A stretch of 34,316 nucleotides of DNA from Labrenzia sp. DG1229 (lineage in GTDB: Bacteria; Pseudomonadota; Alphaproteobacteria; Rhizobiales; Stappiaceae). Under the pieces are notes generated by a model, which saw only the letters and a list, made by a program, of their open reading frames with translations, was not told the origin of the DNA and did no database searches. This document shows positions 7,246 through 16,986 of the stretch, in pieces (the stretch's first letter is position 1; the number at the start of each line of letters is the position of its first letter). The stretch covers positions 206,687 through 241,002 of the forward strand of contig NZ_KI928921.1 in NCBI RefSeq assembly GCF_000521215.1, written 5' to 3'. Position numbers and translations under genes: made by a program.

Positions 7246-8031
7246 ATGCCGATCAGAACCGTCGTCTGGGGCGAAAACGTCCATGAACAGCACAATGCGA
7301 TTGTTGCCCGGACCTATCCGGACGGCATGCATCAATGTATTGCCGACACCCTCAACGAGGATCCTGATATCGAGGCGACAACAGCAACCCTCCAGGAACC
7401 CGAGCACGGGCTTACCGAAGAACGTCTTGCCCGGACCGACGTTCTCGTCTGGTGGGGCCACGCTGCCCACGGCGACGTCTCCGACCTTGTCGTCGACCGC
7501 GTGTGCGACGCTGTCTGGTCGGGCATGGGTTTGATGTTCCTTCATTCGGCCCATTTCGCCAAACCCTTCAAGCGCCTGATGGGCAGCCCGTGCAATCTCA
7601 CCTGGCGCGAGGCCGGTGAACGCGAGCGACTTTGGGTCACCAGTCGAAATCATCCGATCACGCAGGGCTTGCCGGACAGTTTCGAACTCGAGATGGAGGA
7701 AATGTACGGCGAACCGTTCGGAGTGCCGGAACCTCTCGAAACTGTCTTCATCAGCTGGTTCCAGGGCGGTGAGGTCTTTCGGTCCGGCCTGACCTACAAG
7801 CGTGGCGCCGGCAACATATTCTACTTCCGTCCCGGGCATGAGACCTATCCGACTTATCATGACGCGACGGTGCAGAGAGTGCTGAAAAACGGCGTCAAAT
7901 GGGCCTTCAATCCGATGGTTCGGATTGCCGAACCGAATGCGGCCCCGAATGTTCCGGTCGACACAGCGCCTGAAATGATCGAGGAACGCGGCCCTAAACT
8001 TCATTCCGACGGTGAAGAAGGATTTCGCTGA
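7246..8031 (+). CDS. ThuA domain-containing protein
   Basis: A 261-residue protein of the ThuA family (class I glutamine amidotransferase-like fold, trehalose utilisation group). Visible motifs are RTVVWGENVHEQ at the N-terminus, VLVWWGHAAHG, MGLMFLHSAHFAKPFK, NHPITQGLP and GNIFYFRPGHETYPTYHD, the last typical of ThuA-like proteins. The start at ATG 7246 has GGGAGA eight bases upstream; a longer TTG reading from 7150 would start inside the -35 box and is rejected. It is followed after 69 bases by a Gfo/Idh/MocA dehydrogenase, the same pairing as thuA-thuB in rhizobia. Family members are linked to disaccharide oxidation products, but the exact reaction here is inferred. No ABC transporter genes adjoin. 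Confidence 0.87.
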   Translation: MPIRTVVWGENVHEQHNAIVARTYPDGMHQCIADTLNEDPDIEATTATLQEPEHGLTEERLARTDVLVWWGHAAHGDVSDLVVDRVCDAVWSGMGLMFLHSAHFAKPFKRLMGSPCNLTWREAGERERLWVTSRNHPITQGLPDSFELEMEEMYGEPFGVPEPLETVFISWFQGGEVFRSGLTYKRGAGNIFYFRPGHETYPTYHDATVQRVLKNGVKWAFNPMVRIAEPNAAPNVPVDTAPEMIEERGPKLHSDGEEGFR

Positions 8032-8100
8032 TCACCTGTCACACCGGACCCGAAGCGATGTTCTCCGGGTCTCAACGCCCAATCGACGACGGAGTTGCCT

Positions 8101-9171
8101 ATGGCCTCCCCTGAAAAACCGATCCGCATACTGATCCTTGGCACTGGAAACATGGCCAGAAGCCATGCCACCGCCTATCAGAAGTGTTCCGGGGTCGAAA
8201 TTGTCGCCGGCGTCGACCGGCGCCCGGATCCACTGTCGGAGTTTTGCGAAAGTTTCGGCATTCCCCGACAGTTTCAGGATCTGGAGAAGGCGATCGGCTG
8301 GGGTGAATTCGATGCAGTATCAAACGTGACTCCGGACGCCGCGCATCACCCGACAACCCTTATGCTGCTAAACGCCGGCAAGCACGTCCTGTGTGAAAAA
8401 CCGCTTGCAACCAATGCGGCCGACGCTCGTGAAATGGCTGCACTTGCGAAAAAGAACAATCTCGTCGGCATGGTCAACCTGAGCTACCGGGACGTTGCCG
8501 TTCTGCAAGCGGCGGCGGGACTGGTCGCAGACGGTGCCATCGGTGCTCTGCGGCACTTCGAGGCTTCCTATCTTCAGAGCTGGCTCGCTCAGCCAGCCTG
8601 GGGTGACTGGCGCACCGAGAGCCAATGGCTCTGGCGCCTCTCGACGGAACACGGCTCCAAGGGCGTACTTGGTGATGTCGGCATCCACATTCTCGATTTT
8701 GCCACCTTTGCCGCCGGAAGCCCTGTCTCCAAACTGTCCTGCCGCCTGAAGACCTTCGACAAGGCCAAAGACAACAGGATTGGCGAGTATCCTCTTGACG
8801 CCAATGACAGCTTCACACTTCAGGCGGAACTGGCGAATGGTGCACTCGGCACCATCAGTGCAACGCGATTTGCCTCAGGTCATCTCAATGACCTGCGCCT
8901 GCGTCTTTATGGAGACAGGGGTGGACTGGAAGTTCTGTTTGAAAAACGCAAGGAAAGCTTGCGTATCTGCAGGGATGAAAACCTGACCGAGGCCCTCTGG
9001 AAAAATGTCGTCGCAGAACCGGTGCCGACTGTGTACGAGCGCTTTATCGATGCCATTCGCGACAAGGAACCGCCGGAGCCCGATTTCGTTCATGGTGCTC
9101 GCCTGCAGGCCGCACTTGACGCAGCGGAACACTCCGATGCCGAAAACGGACGTTTTCTCAAGGTCGAGTGA
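8101..9171 (+). CDS. Gfo/Idh/MocA family NAD(P)-dependent oxidoreductase
   Basis: A 356-residue sugar-type dehydrogenase. The Rossmann fold opens with IRILILGTGNMARSHATAY. VSNVTPDAAHHPTTLMLLNA and HVLCEKPLATN give the family's EKP motif (the lysine contacts cofactor and substrate). LGDVGIHILDF carries the conserved Asp/His region of the C-terminal alpha/beta domain. The start is ATG 8101 with GGAG six bases upstream, rather than the TTG at 8095. It sits 69 bases after the ThuA-like gene, probably one operon. Substrate is probably a sugar or polyol, inferred from context. A GC-rich stem-loop follows 30 bases after the stop. Confidence 0.9.
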   Translation: MASPEKPIRILILGTGNMARSHATAYQKCSGVEIVAGVDRRPDPLSEFCESFGIPRQFQDLEKAIGWGEFDAVSNVTPDAAHHPTTLMLLNAGKHVLCEKPLATNAADAREMAALAKKNNLVGMVNLSYRDVAVLQAAAGLVADGAIGALRHFEASYLQSWLAQPAWGDWRTESQWLWRLSTEHGSKGVLGDVGIHILDFATFAAGSPVSKLSCRLKTFDKAKDNRIGEYPLDANDSFTLQAELANGALGTISATRFASGHLNDLRLRLYGDRGGLEVLFEKRKESLRICRDENLTEALWKNVVAEPVPTVYERFIDAIRDKEPPEPDFVHGARLQAALDAAEHSDAENGRFLKVE

Positions 9172-9608
9172 AGGGCATTGCAGCAATCCCCAAATGAATT
9201 GCAGCGGAGCTGGGGGCTCCGCCGCACAAGTGGGTACTATAGCAAGGCACCATCACAGGAAGTCCGCCAGTCTTTCGTCGTGCCTCCATGCAATGTATGC
9301 AAAGACTAACGCATTCACCCTGACGCTTCGTTCAGACGAGGCTTCAGGTTTGCCTCTAATTTTAGACGAAACGTGTTCATGGGGCGGGCAAGTATCGCAG
9401 ACGCCGGCTTTTCTGGCTCAACGGAGATGACTGCAGGAAATAGAATTGCTTCGCATGCAGTCGGGTTTCGCCCCGATATCGTTAAAAAGGGCAAAGCCAA
9501 TACCGTGTGCGTTCTGCGGACAGACACCGCACCGTTTCATCCGCTGGTCTGTCTCTTCAATTTCTGCCAAAGTACCGCGATTGAAATGAGACAACAGGTT
9601 GCTCGGAC
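9172..9608. other. 437-base intergenic region
   Basis: No convincing gene on either strand. It contains a stem-loop at 9204-9222 (GCGGAGC paired with GCTCCGC, 5-base loop) just after the dehydrogenase stop, possibly a terminator although no T-run follows. A weaker GAGGC/GCCTC hairpin followed by TAATTTTA lies at 9338-9364. No promoter consensus for the caspase gene stood out. Confidence 0.4.
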
Positions 9609-12600
9609 ATGCGGCGCTTTTTATTGCTTATTATTTTGTTGTCATTCACAGCCTTGCCTGCGAAAGCCGAAATCACCAAGCACGCGTTTATTTTGTCCAA
9701 TTCCGATTATGTCGAAGTGGCTGATCTGCAGACCCCCCAAACGGAGACCGATGAATACGCCGATTTTCTCGCAGGGCACGACTACAAAATCACTCGCGTA
9801 AGAAACGAAACGCAAGAAAATATCCTCGAAGCCTTCGAAACATTTGTCGAGGGTCTTCTGCCTGGCGATGAGGTGGTTCTGGTCTATTCGGGGCACGGAT
9901 GGTCGGATGGCAGCACCAATTTTCTGGTACCGACGGATGCCCCTGCGCAAGCAACCGACAAGTTCCTGAAAACGAGAACCATTCCTCTTATGAATGGTGA
10001 AGACGGGTTGCTGGATGAACTCCGGGCTGCGGAGGTGAGGATCGTCGCGATCATAGACGCCTGCCGCACCAATCCCTTCAAACCTCCAAAGGGACGGCGT
10101 TCCCAGGCCATGGCAAGGGGCATGACCCAGATGGTCGCAAACGACGGAATGTTCGTTGTTTTCTCTGCCGGTGTGCAGCAGGAAGCTCTGGACAGGTTAA
10201 CTGGCGACCCGGAGGGACAACGTCTTTCGGTCTTCGCACGATCTTTTCTCCCCCTGCTGCGCGACGGATTGTATCTTGAGGACGCTATCAACGAAGCGCA
10301 GATCAAAACGTCCGAGCTTGCGCGTCTTGAAGGCGGACATGTCCAGCAACCCGCTTATTACGATCAGGTATTGGGCTCCACCTGTCTGGGAAAATACTGT
10401 GTTCCGAGAGGCATCGAGGCAAGCCTTCAGCTGAATGAGGCATTGTCGCTTCGCGGCGAAGAACGGCGCGCAGCGGTCGCGGCAATCATCGTGAAACACC
10501 CCGGCACCGAGGCGGCTCGCACAGCCGAAAAGCTTCTGCAAGACCTGATTGCCGCCGTGCCACCGGAACTCCGCAATGAAACGATCGGGCCGCTGGAACA
10601 GGATTCTTCCCAAATCAGCGATGAACTTGCAGAAGATCTGGAGCATTTTGCCACAGGTGGAACCGAAATTGACCTGCCGGATGGTGTTTCCATCGACCTG
10701 TCTGCCGGGCCGTCGTCACTTGCAGTTGGCGGATTCCATGTATTCAGCAAGGATGGCAGCCGCCTCGTGATCACCAATCCTCATGGGTATCAGAAGAAGA
10801 TGCTGGTGGTTTACGACACCGAAGCAATGTCTGTACTGAGCCAGAAGGTGATTTCCGGAGATCCAGGCTCGCTTTCTTTCAGCGAAAACTCCGAGTTTTT
10901 GGCTGTTGGCATATCAGAACTCACAAATGACGAACTGCCATGGGTTTCACGAATTGAATTGCTCAGATCAGATGATCTGTCCCTCGTGCGTGAATTGTCG
11001 AATGTCGATGACCTTTTGGGACGGGTCGCCTCCGTCACTTTCAGCCCCGACGGAAAAAAAATCGCTGCGGCGGCAAGCTACACAAGTGCAGATTATGGGG
11101 TATGGCGCGTATCTGATGGCAAGCGCATTTTTACGGGCAAAACCGGCGGAAAACGAACCGACATAGTCAAGTTCAGCCCAGACGGAACCAGGCTGATGGC
11201 AATCGGGACCGAGCCTAACGCCTGGTCTGTCGTGGACGCAAGCAATGGCCGCGCGGTTTCCGAAATCGATGTCACCGAAGTTGGAACGCAGCACCTGATA
11301 ACTCCTCATTTTTCCGGTGACGGCAAGACAATCTTTGCACAAACCGAATTCTCCACCTGGGCAGAACCCGACAGCCTTGTTGGAGAATGGAACGTTTCCG
11401 ATGGGCGCCTGCTGCGCCGGTTTGGAAACCTGAAAGACGGGGAAGATCGCGTTCTCGGCATCTCGCAGGATGATAAGCAGGTTGCGGTGTTGTCAGGTGA
11501 CAGGAACATTCGGTTCCTGCGGATTGAAGATGGCTCGGTGTCTGACACATTGCTTCTGGAAGGTGCTGAAACAGGCAATCCGGGTATTTCCGGCGACCTG
11601 GGTAAAGTCGCCCTATCCTATCCATACGGGTTGAAATTGCTGGAACTGCCGTCCGGTCGTGTGATCGCAGACATTCCAAGTCTGGCGTCAAATGTCTCGA
11701 CGGTCGCCTTCAGTCCGGACGGGCGCCGGCTCGCAATGGGGCTCAACAGCGCTTACCAGAAAAGAGTTCCAGCCCCGGCAGAAGGCGAAGACGAATCCCA
11801 ATTGCAGGCATACCGCGCATTCGGTGTCTGGAACTGGGCTTCCGGTGAACCGGCATTTGTCGACAATGGGGAACAGAACACATTCGCAAGTGCCGGAGCG
11901 ATGGACTGGCATCCCACCAAACCCTGGCTTGCAGTCGCTGGCAAAGGCGACAACATAGCGATTTTCGAAACCGCAGGCTTTGCCATCGACAAGAGGCTTG
12001 CGCCTTTGCCGGACAATGATGGTTCTCAACTCTATGGTGCCGATGGTCTCGAATTCATTACCGGTTCCAACCTGGTATTGAGTGGCTACGGCCGGAACGC
12101 CCTGAAACTGTGGGACGGCGATACTGGAGAGTTTGTTCGATCGCTTGGCGCGGACAACTTTGCTGTGTCGAAACAGGGTGACAAGGTTGCTGCGGTCGAT
12201 CTCCATTTCGGATCTCAAAAACTCGACCGAGCCGATCTGCTTCTTTTCAACCCGGAGGATGGTGCCCGGCTTTGGACGCAAGATCAGGAAGACAATATTC
12301 CCACGGCAATTGAGTTCACCAATGCCGGAGAGCGGATAATCGGACTGCTCAACGCCAAAAATGGTGAGGGCCAAGGCAGGCGCACAAGGCTGGCAATCTG
12401 GAGAGCGACAGACGGAAGGTTATTGGCAAGCTTCGGCGACTTCGAGGGTTACGTTACCCGGTTTGCCCTGTCCGCAAACGACCGCACGGCTGCAATCGCC
12501 CATGAATCGGGACAAATGATCGAAATTTGGGACATAGAAGAACGGAGGAAAATCCGGACTCTCCGCTTGCCCAATGCAGAAGTCAGCTCCCTGGACATGA

Positions 12601-13076
12601 GCCCCGATGGACGTTTTCTCGCCGTTGGCGCGCGTCCTGCACAAACCTTCGTCTTTCAGGTCGAAACGGCAAAACTCATCGCACAATTCGCGATCTACGC
12701 GGACGGCACCGCCTCTTTTGTAAGAAATCGGCTTCAGCTCTCCGACCAAGACCTGATAAGGCGGGTACATGCTTATCTCGGCGGGAACAGATACGCATCA
12801 ATCAAGGACCTGAGTGAAGGTCAGCTTCCTCCGTCAGGCACTGCCGGGCGGGACATCAGTGCACTCAGCCCGGAAGAAGCCATGACGCTTCTCAAGAGCG
12901 GCGACAAGGACCTGCGCATTGCGGTAGTCGAGGAACGCGCGCAACGTTTCGACGACGGATTTCGCAAGCAGGTCCAGCGCATTCTTGCAGATGCAGGTCA
13001 CTACAATGGAGCTATCGATGGCTTGTTCGGGCCCAATACGCTGCGTGGACTTTCAAATTACTTGCAAGGGATTTGA
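9609..13076 (+). CDS. Exported caspase-like protease with WD40-like repeats and C-terminal peptidoglycan-binding domain
   Basis: A 1155-residue protein. Residues 1-20 are a signal peptide (MRRFLLLIILLSFTALPAKA). Residues ~23-250 are a peptidase C14 (caspase/metacaspase) domain with the catalytic dyad in YSGHG (His96) and IIDACR (Cys152). About 330-1070 contains WD40-like beta-propeller blades, with recurring turns such as VTFSPDGKKIAAA, VKFSPDGTRLMAIG, VAFSPDGRRLAMG and LDMSPDGRFLAVG. The last ~45 residues form a PG_binding_1-like unit (VQRILADAGHYNGAIDGLFG). The parts suggest an envelope-located, substrate-sensing protease or scaffold. The function is not known. It converges with another giant exported protein that also has peptidoglycan-binding modules. 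ATG start is followed directly by the signal peptide, with no strong Shine-Dalgarno. Confidence 0.9.
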   Translation: MRRFLLLIILLSFTALPAKAEITKHAFILSNSDYVEVADLQTPQTETDEYADFLAGHDYKITRVRNETQENILEAFETFVEGLLPGDEVVLVYSGHGWSDGSTNFLVPTDAPAQATDKFLKTRTIPLMNGEDGLLDELRAAEVRIVAIIDACRTNPFKPPKGRRSQAMARGMTQMVANDGMFVVFSAGVQQEALDRLTGDPEGQRLSVFARSFLPLLRDGLYLEDAINEAQIKTSELARLEGGHVQQPAYYDQVLGSTCLGKYCVPRGIEASLQLNEALSLRGEERRAAVAAIIVKHPGTEAARTAEKLLQDLIAAVPPELRNETIGPLEQDSSQISDELAEDLEHFATGGTEIDLPDGVSIDLSAGPSSLAVGGFHVFSKDGSRLVITNPHGYQKKMLVVYDTEAMSVLSQKVISGDPGSLSFSENSEFLAVGISELTNDELPWVSRIELLRSDDLSLVRELSNVDDLLGRVASVTFSPDGKKIAAAASYTSADYGVWRVSDGKRIFTGKTGGKRTDIVKFSPDGTRLMAIGTEPNAWSVVDASNGRAVSEIDVTEVGTQHLITPHFSGDGKTIFAQTEFSTWAEPDSLVGEWNVSDGRLLRRFGNLKDGEDRVLGISQDDKQVAVLSGDRNIRFLRIEDGSVSDTLLLEGAETGNPGISGDLGKVALSYPYGLKLLELPSGRVIADIPSLASNVSTVAFSPDGRRLAMGLNSAYQKRVPAPAEGEDESQLQAYRAFGVWNWASGEPAFVDNGEQNTFASAGAMDWHPTKPWLAVAGKGDNIAIFETAGFAIDKRLAPLPDNDGSQLYGADGLEFITGSNLVLSGYGRNALKLWDGDTGEFVRSLGADNFAVSKQGDKVAAVDLHFGSQKLDRADLLLFNPEDGARLWTQDQEDNIPTAIEFTNAGERIIGLLNAKNGEGQGRRTRLAIWRATDGRLLASFGDFEGYVTRFALSANDRTAAIAHESGQMIEIWDIEERRKIRTLRLPNAEVSSLDMSPDGRFLAVGARPAQTFVFQVETAKLIAQFAIYADGTASFVRNRLQLSDQDLIRRVHAYLGGNRYASIKDLSEGQLPPSGTAGRDISALSPEEAMTLLKSGDKDLRIAVVEERAQRFDDGFRKQVQRILADAGHYNGAIDGLFGPNTLRGLSNYLQGI

Positions 13077-13358
13077 GATCGATGCCGTCCCAGTCGATGC
13101 CGGGGAAACAATCTTGTCTCAAGAACGCCGGGCACCAACAAACCAATTTTGCACAAACGCGTTGTGAGCCAGGTGTTTCCGCTCGACCCTGCGAATTGGG
13201 CCGGTGTGATTAGCGAGCGCTTTCTGGAGAAATACGCGAGGTCATGGACTGCTGCTGTAGCTTGGAAATGCGCAGAATTCCCTGGGTTCGTTGCTCCCCA
13301 GGGGTTACCTTGACGAGCCCAGAACCCGCGAGGAAAACGTCAACTGCTCCCGGCCACC
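13077..13358. other. Intergenic region between two convergent giant genes
   Basis: No gene and no clear rho-independent terminator seen on either strand in these 282 bases. Confidence 0.4.
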
Positions 13359-16300
13359 TTAAGTGTCAGCGCACACGTTGAAGATGGCGCTTGCCTCGAA
13401 TTGATGCACCTTGCCACTCGCATCGACGTAACTGCCGCGAACAATACCGTACGCGGAAAGCATTTCGCCGTTTTCTCCAAACAGGTGGCCGCGCATGTAA
13501 GGTATCTTGCCGCTCATGCTTACCCATTCGTGAGGTTCGTGTCCAACCAGCCGATGGTTTTTGGCCTCAAAGGAACCCGCTCCCAATACATTTCCATCGT
13601 CGTCGACCGACAGGTCGATTTCTCCTGCCGCATCGCCGACCCAAGTGCCGTTTCCACGTTCGATCTTGTATTCCCCTCGTTTGCCGCTTGTGTGAACGAC
13701 ACCGCGCAGGTCTGCACCGCTTGGCAGACGAATACTTCCAGTTGTAGGAGTTGATGTTCTGCGTGTGGAAAAATTTCGGATCGAAAGAATGGCACCGTCG
13801 ATTTCTCTAATTGGCATTGCCGATCTGAACGGTTGTGAAACGGTGTAACCTATTCCGTACATATAGCCGGTTTCGGAATGTCGATTCAGTTTCCCATCCG
13901 GAATATTGTATTCAACCGAATGCTCCATAAATGAATCGGAGCAGGAATGTCCGTTACCAAGTCCGACGCGAACCCTGGTATGTTTGCTATCGCCCGTTTC
14001 CAGTATTTCGTAGGCTCTTCCAAAGGCACTTGTTTCGGAAAGTACAAATCCAGTTCTCGTCTCCGATGAGACCATAATCCCGGTTTCTTCGTCGAGGCAA
14101 AAGTCGCTCAACTCCGTAATGTTATTGAGCGTATCGTAGTTAAGTAACAAAAAACCCTTCAACCCAGTGCATGTATCTATGAAATGATCCTGGAATGGGT
14201 CGCCCACCAACGGATTAACCGAATTTATCTTCGGCGCGGCTTGCTGCAAACTCGCAGACTCTGATGCATTTGTCACCCGACTTGAGAACTGATCCTTGGC
14301 GACAGTCGACTTTTGTGTCTCCGGTGAGGTCGTCGCGATTTGAGTATCAGCCTCCTCCGCGGATTGCGTTGCATTTCCGCGCGGCGTTGCAAGAGCCTCC
14401 AGAACCGCGAAATGTTCCTCGGGTATGTCATTGAGTATGTTAAGACCGTACTTCTTTTGAAAGGCGTTGACGGCAGATCGGGTCTTGTTGTCGATATCCC
14501 CATCCACAGCGCCGGGGTCAAAACCTAGATCGTTCAAATATTGCTCGATGAGCTTCCAACGTTTCTGATTTTGCACCTTCAGTGCATCGCTCGGCGGAGC
14601 GGCCATCGCCATAAGCGTCGCCTCCGTCTGCCTTTCAAGCAGTCCGATATGCTCCGGTGATAGCCGCCCGAGAACCTCCAGTCCGTTCGTCTGCTGAAAG
14701 GCGATGATCGCGGCTGTTGTCGAAGCGTCAGTGACACCATCGACCGGCCCGGGATCGAACCCGAGGATCTTCAGGTATCTTTCATGAGACTGGTTTTGAT
14801 TGCGCAGGTCCTCCTCATAACCTTCCGATCCGGCGATGGTCTGAGCGGCAGGCCCCTGACCTGTGCCTGGCGCTGGACTGGCGTCCTTTGCGACATTTTC
14901 GATCTGAAGTGCTGGCGCAGGTTGGGTCACAGGCCCGGTGTCGGAACTTGTGCCGCTCACGTCACGATCATTGAACTGGCCACGATTTTCGACTTCCTCC
15001 GGGTCATAGAAACAAAAGTCGTCCACAGCCGGAACTGTCCGCTCTGCGAGAACGCGCCAGCGCGTGCCTTCAACGGCCAGATCCCGTTCGCTGCAGGTGT
15101 TGCCGTCCCAGCTGCCTTTCCAGCGGACCTTGACAAGGCGGCTGTCGCGAAAGAACAGCAGGTCCATCTGATACTGCTCTTCGCCACCGTAAGGAAAGTC
15201 AAACACTTCGCCAGATCTGAGATCGACCACGAAAGCGAACCGGCAGCTGGTGCCGCAGCCGATCGTCACAAAGGAATAATGCCCTGCAAAGTTCACTCCC
15301 GCGTTCACGCCGTCGCGCAGTCTCGTCCGATAATCCCTGAATGCATTGTCGCGTCCGTTGAATTGCGGAAACTTCGCTGCGGAATTCAGGATCGCCGTGG
15401 GAGGGTAGTCAGCAAATTTGTTGTCGGAACCACCGCTTCCCTGTTTTGAAGATGCAGCCGGTCGCGCTGCTGCGGCAGTGGCTGCCGTCAAGTCGCGCGC
15501 TGTTGGCGTCGCTGGACAATTGCCGATCGCCCTGCTCGATCCCCGGAGCGAAAAGCGGACCTGTTTTCCGTTCGGCAGGCTCACCAGCACGGTGCTGTGC
15601 CGCTTCAGACTGCTGACGATGAAATTGAACTGACCGATGCTTGCATTGGAGTTTTCGACCTGGACCGAGTTGTCGGCATTGAAATGGACCGGTATCGGCT
15701 GCCCGCCATCGAAAGCCATCGTCCCTGTCGAACCGCCCGGCGCCTTGTCGCCGCCTATCTCGATCGAAAGAGAGCTTCCGGCGCCAAAGGGAGACGCACC
15801 CGGGTCGCAGGCAAGGAGAAGCTGGTTTTGTGGTCCGCTGGTGACCGATGCTTCCCGGATGCCCTGCCCGGTATATGATCCCCAGCGGGCATTCGGATCG
15901 TATGCGGGACGTGCGTTGCTGGCCGAAACTGGTTGCTGCAGCCGCTCGAACCCGTATCCCGTCCATCGGATCGCGGCTTGCCCGCCACCATGACCCAGAA
16001 CACGAATGACCGGAACCTGCTCATTGCCGATAGAAGGCTGCATGCCGAGAAAGTCTTCCTTGAGCTGCAGCAACTGACCTTCGCGCACATAGATCCTCAT
16101 CGAGCAGACCTGCATGCCGCACTCGAGACTGGATCGTGGTGAACCGTTGCAGCTGATCCCCCGATGATCGATGAGCAAATCGTCCTTGCCGTCTCCAGTC
16201 AGATCGCGTTCGATGAGCCCGCCCGGTTCAAAGGTACCACCACGTCCGTCGCAGGCGACGCCGATCTGTTCATCCCGCAGGTAGGCCGCCGCCCGCGAAA

Positions 16301-16769
16301 TGGTTTTGGGTGAGCCTGGCCCCGCAGACTGCTCCACATTCGGTCCAAAGACCGCCTGCCGGCGTTTTGCGAGCGAGAAACCGTTGCCGTCGCGGTTCGT
16401 GCAGGTCAGGCCCTGACGGGAAGAGTGACAGGTTATTCCGACAAACTCTCCCGTGACCCCGTACTCCGCCCTGCTTGACCCGCCGCGATCCTGGCTCGGA
16501 GCGCCACATTCCATTTGGACAGGTCCCCTGTTACGCATGGAGAAGACATGCCCCCAACCTGATGCGCAATCATTGGGTCGCGGCAGCGCGGGTGGTCCGG
16601 ATCGCTCAATGATCGTGCAGGTAATGTCCGACTGGGCTTGTTCGTTTTCGTCGAAACCCTCACCCACGGTGCATTGAATGTTTTCCGAGGGCGTTTCGAA
16701 CGTCCAGACATCTGCAAGTGCCGGCAGGGAGCAAAGGGTTAAAAGGCAGGCGAGCGATGATCTGAACAT
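13359..16769 (-). CDS. Giant exported mosaic protein (DUF6636-like, two peptidoglycan-binding modules, beta-rich C-terminus)
   Basis: A 1136-residue protein. Start ATG 16769 follows AGGGA and gives a signal peptide MFRSSLACLLTLCSLPALA; the upstream TTG at 16820 would bury it. Then, in order: a DUF6636-like Cys-rich domain (FETPSENIQCTV to ~120); LTGDGKDDLLIDH, an FG-GAP-like loop; a low-complexity Ala/Ser linker near 450; a domain with NAGVNFAGHYSFVTIGCGTS near 500; two PG_binding_1 repeats (GFDPGPVDGVTD and GFDPGAVDGDID, ~670-790); a Thr/Ser/Ala linker; and a C-terminal ~300 residues whose last part (GDAAGEIDLSVDDDGNVLG, MRGHLFGENGEMLS) recalls transferrin-binding-protein-like barrels. Many cysteines point to periplasmic disulphides. 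Overall function unknown; domain names are by eye. The 3' third reads lower in GC than the rest. Confidence 0.82.
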   Translation of the reverse strand: MFRSSLACLLTLCSLPALADVWTFETPSENIQCTVGEGFDENEQAQSDITCTIIERSGPPALPRPNDCASGWGHVFSMRNRGPVQMECGAPSQDRGGSSRAEYGVTGEFVGITCHSSRQGLTCTNRDGNGFSLAKRRQAVFGPNVEQSAGPGSPKTISRAAAYLRDEQIGVACDGRGGTFEPGGLIERDLTGDGKDDLLIDHRGISCNGSPRSSLECGMQVCSMRIYVREGQLLQLKEDFLGMQPSIGNEQVPVIRVLGHGGGQAAIRWTGYGFERLQQPVSASNARPAYDPNARWGSYTGQGIREASVTSGPQNQLLLACDPGASPFGAGSSLSIEIGGDKAPGGSTGTMAFDGGQPIPVHFNADNSVQVENSNASIGQFNFIVSSLKRHSTVLVSLPNGKQVRFSLRGSSRAIGNCPATPTARDLTAATAAAARPAASSKQGSGGSDNKFADYPPTAILNSAAKFPQFNGRDNAFRDYRTRLRDGVNAGVNFAGHYSFVTIGCGTSCRFAFVVDLRSGEVFDFPYGGEEQYQMDLLFFRDSRLVKVRWKGSWDGNTCSERDLAVEGTRWRVLAERTVPAVDDFCFYDPEEVENRGQFNDRDVSGTSSDTGPVTQPAPALQIENVAKDASPAPGTGQGPAAQTIAGSEGYEEDLRNQNQSHERYLKILGFDPGPVDGVTDASTTAAIIAFQQTNGLEVLGRLSPEHIGLLERQTEATLMAMAAPPSDALKVQNQKRWKLIEQYLNDLGFDPGAVDGDIDNKTRSAVNAFQKKYGLNILNDIPEEHFAVLEALATPRGNATQSAEEADTQIATTSPETQKSTVAKDQFSSRVTNASESASLQQAAPKINSVNPLVGDPFQDHFIDTCTGLKGFLLLNYDTLNNITELSDFCLDEETGIMVSSETRTGFVLSETSAFGRAYEILETGDSKHTRVRVGLGNGHSCSDSFMEHSVEYNIPDGKLNRHSETGYMYGIGYTVSQPFRSAMPIREIDGAILSIRNFSTRRTSTPTTGSIRLPSGADLRGVVHTSGKRGEYKIERGNGTWVGDAAGEIDLSVDDDGNVLGAGSFEAKNHRLVGHEPHEWVSMSGKIPYMRGHLFGENGEMLSAYGIVRGSYVDASGKVHQFEASAIFNVCADT

Positions 16770-16986
16770 GTATGTGTCCCTGAGGTATCCGAACAGGCAC
16801 TGAAACTTGCGTGTAGACAAGTTGTAAAGTTACGCTTGCAACCTATCACATGATCAAAATCACAAAATGCGTTTATTCGTGCAGAATATGCCATCCGGGA
16901 ACGGCATTGCTGGTTTTGCAGATATCGGTTGCGGGCAGGAACTGCTATTCAGCGAATTGGACGCGTAGCGGATGCGCCCCAGTCTC

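Noticed and set aside
7201..8004. A 267-codon minus-strand open frame
   Set aside because: Shadow of the ThuA-like gene, with no start signal and no motif.
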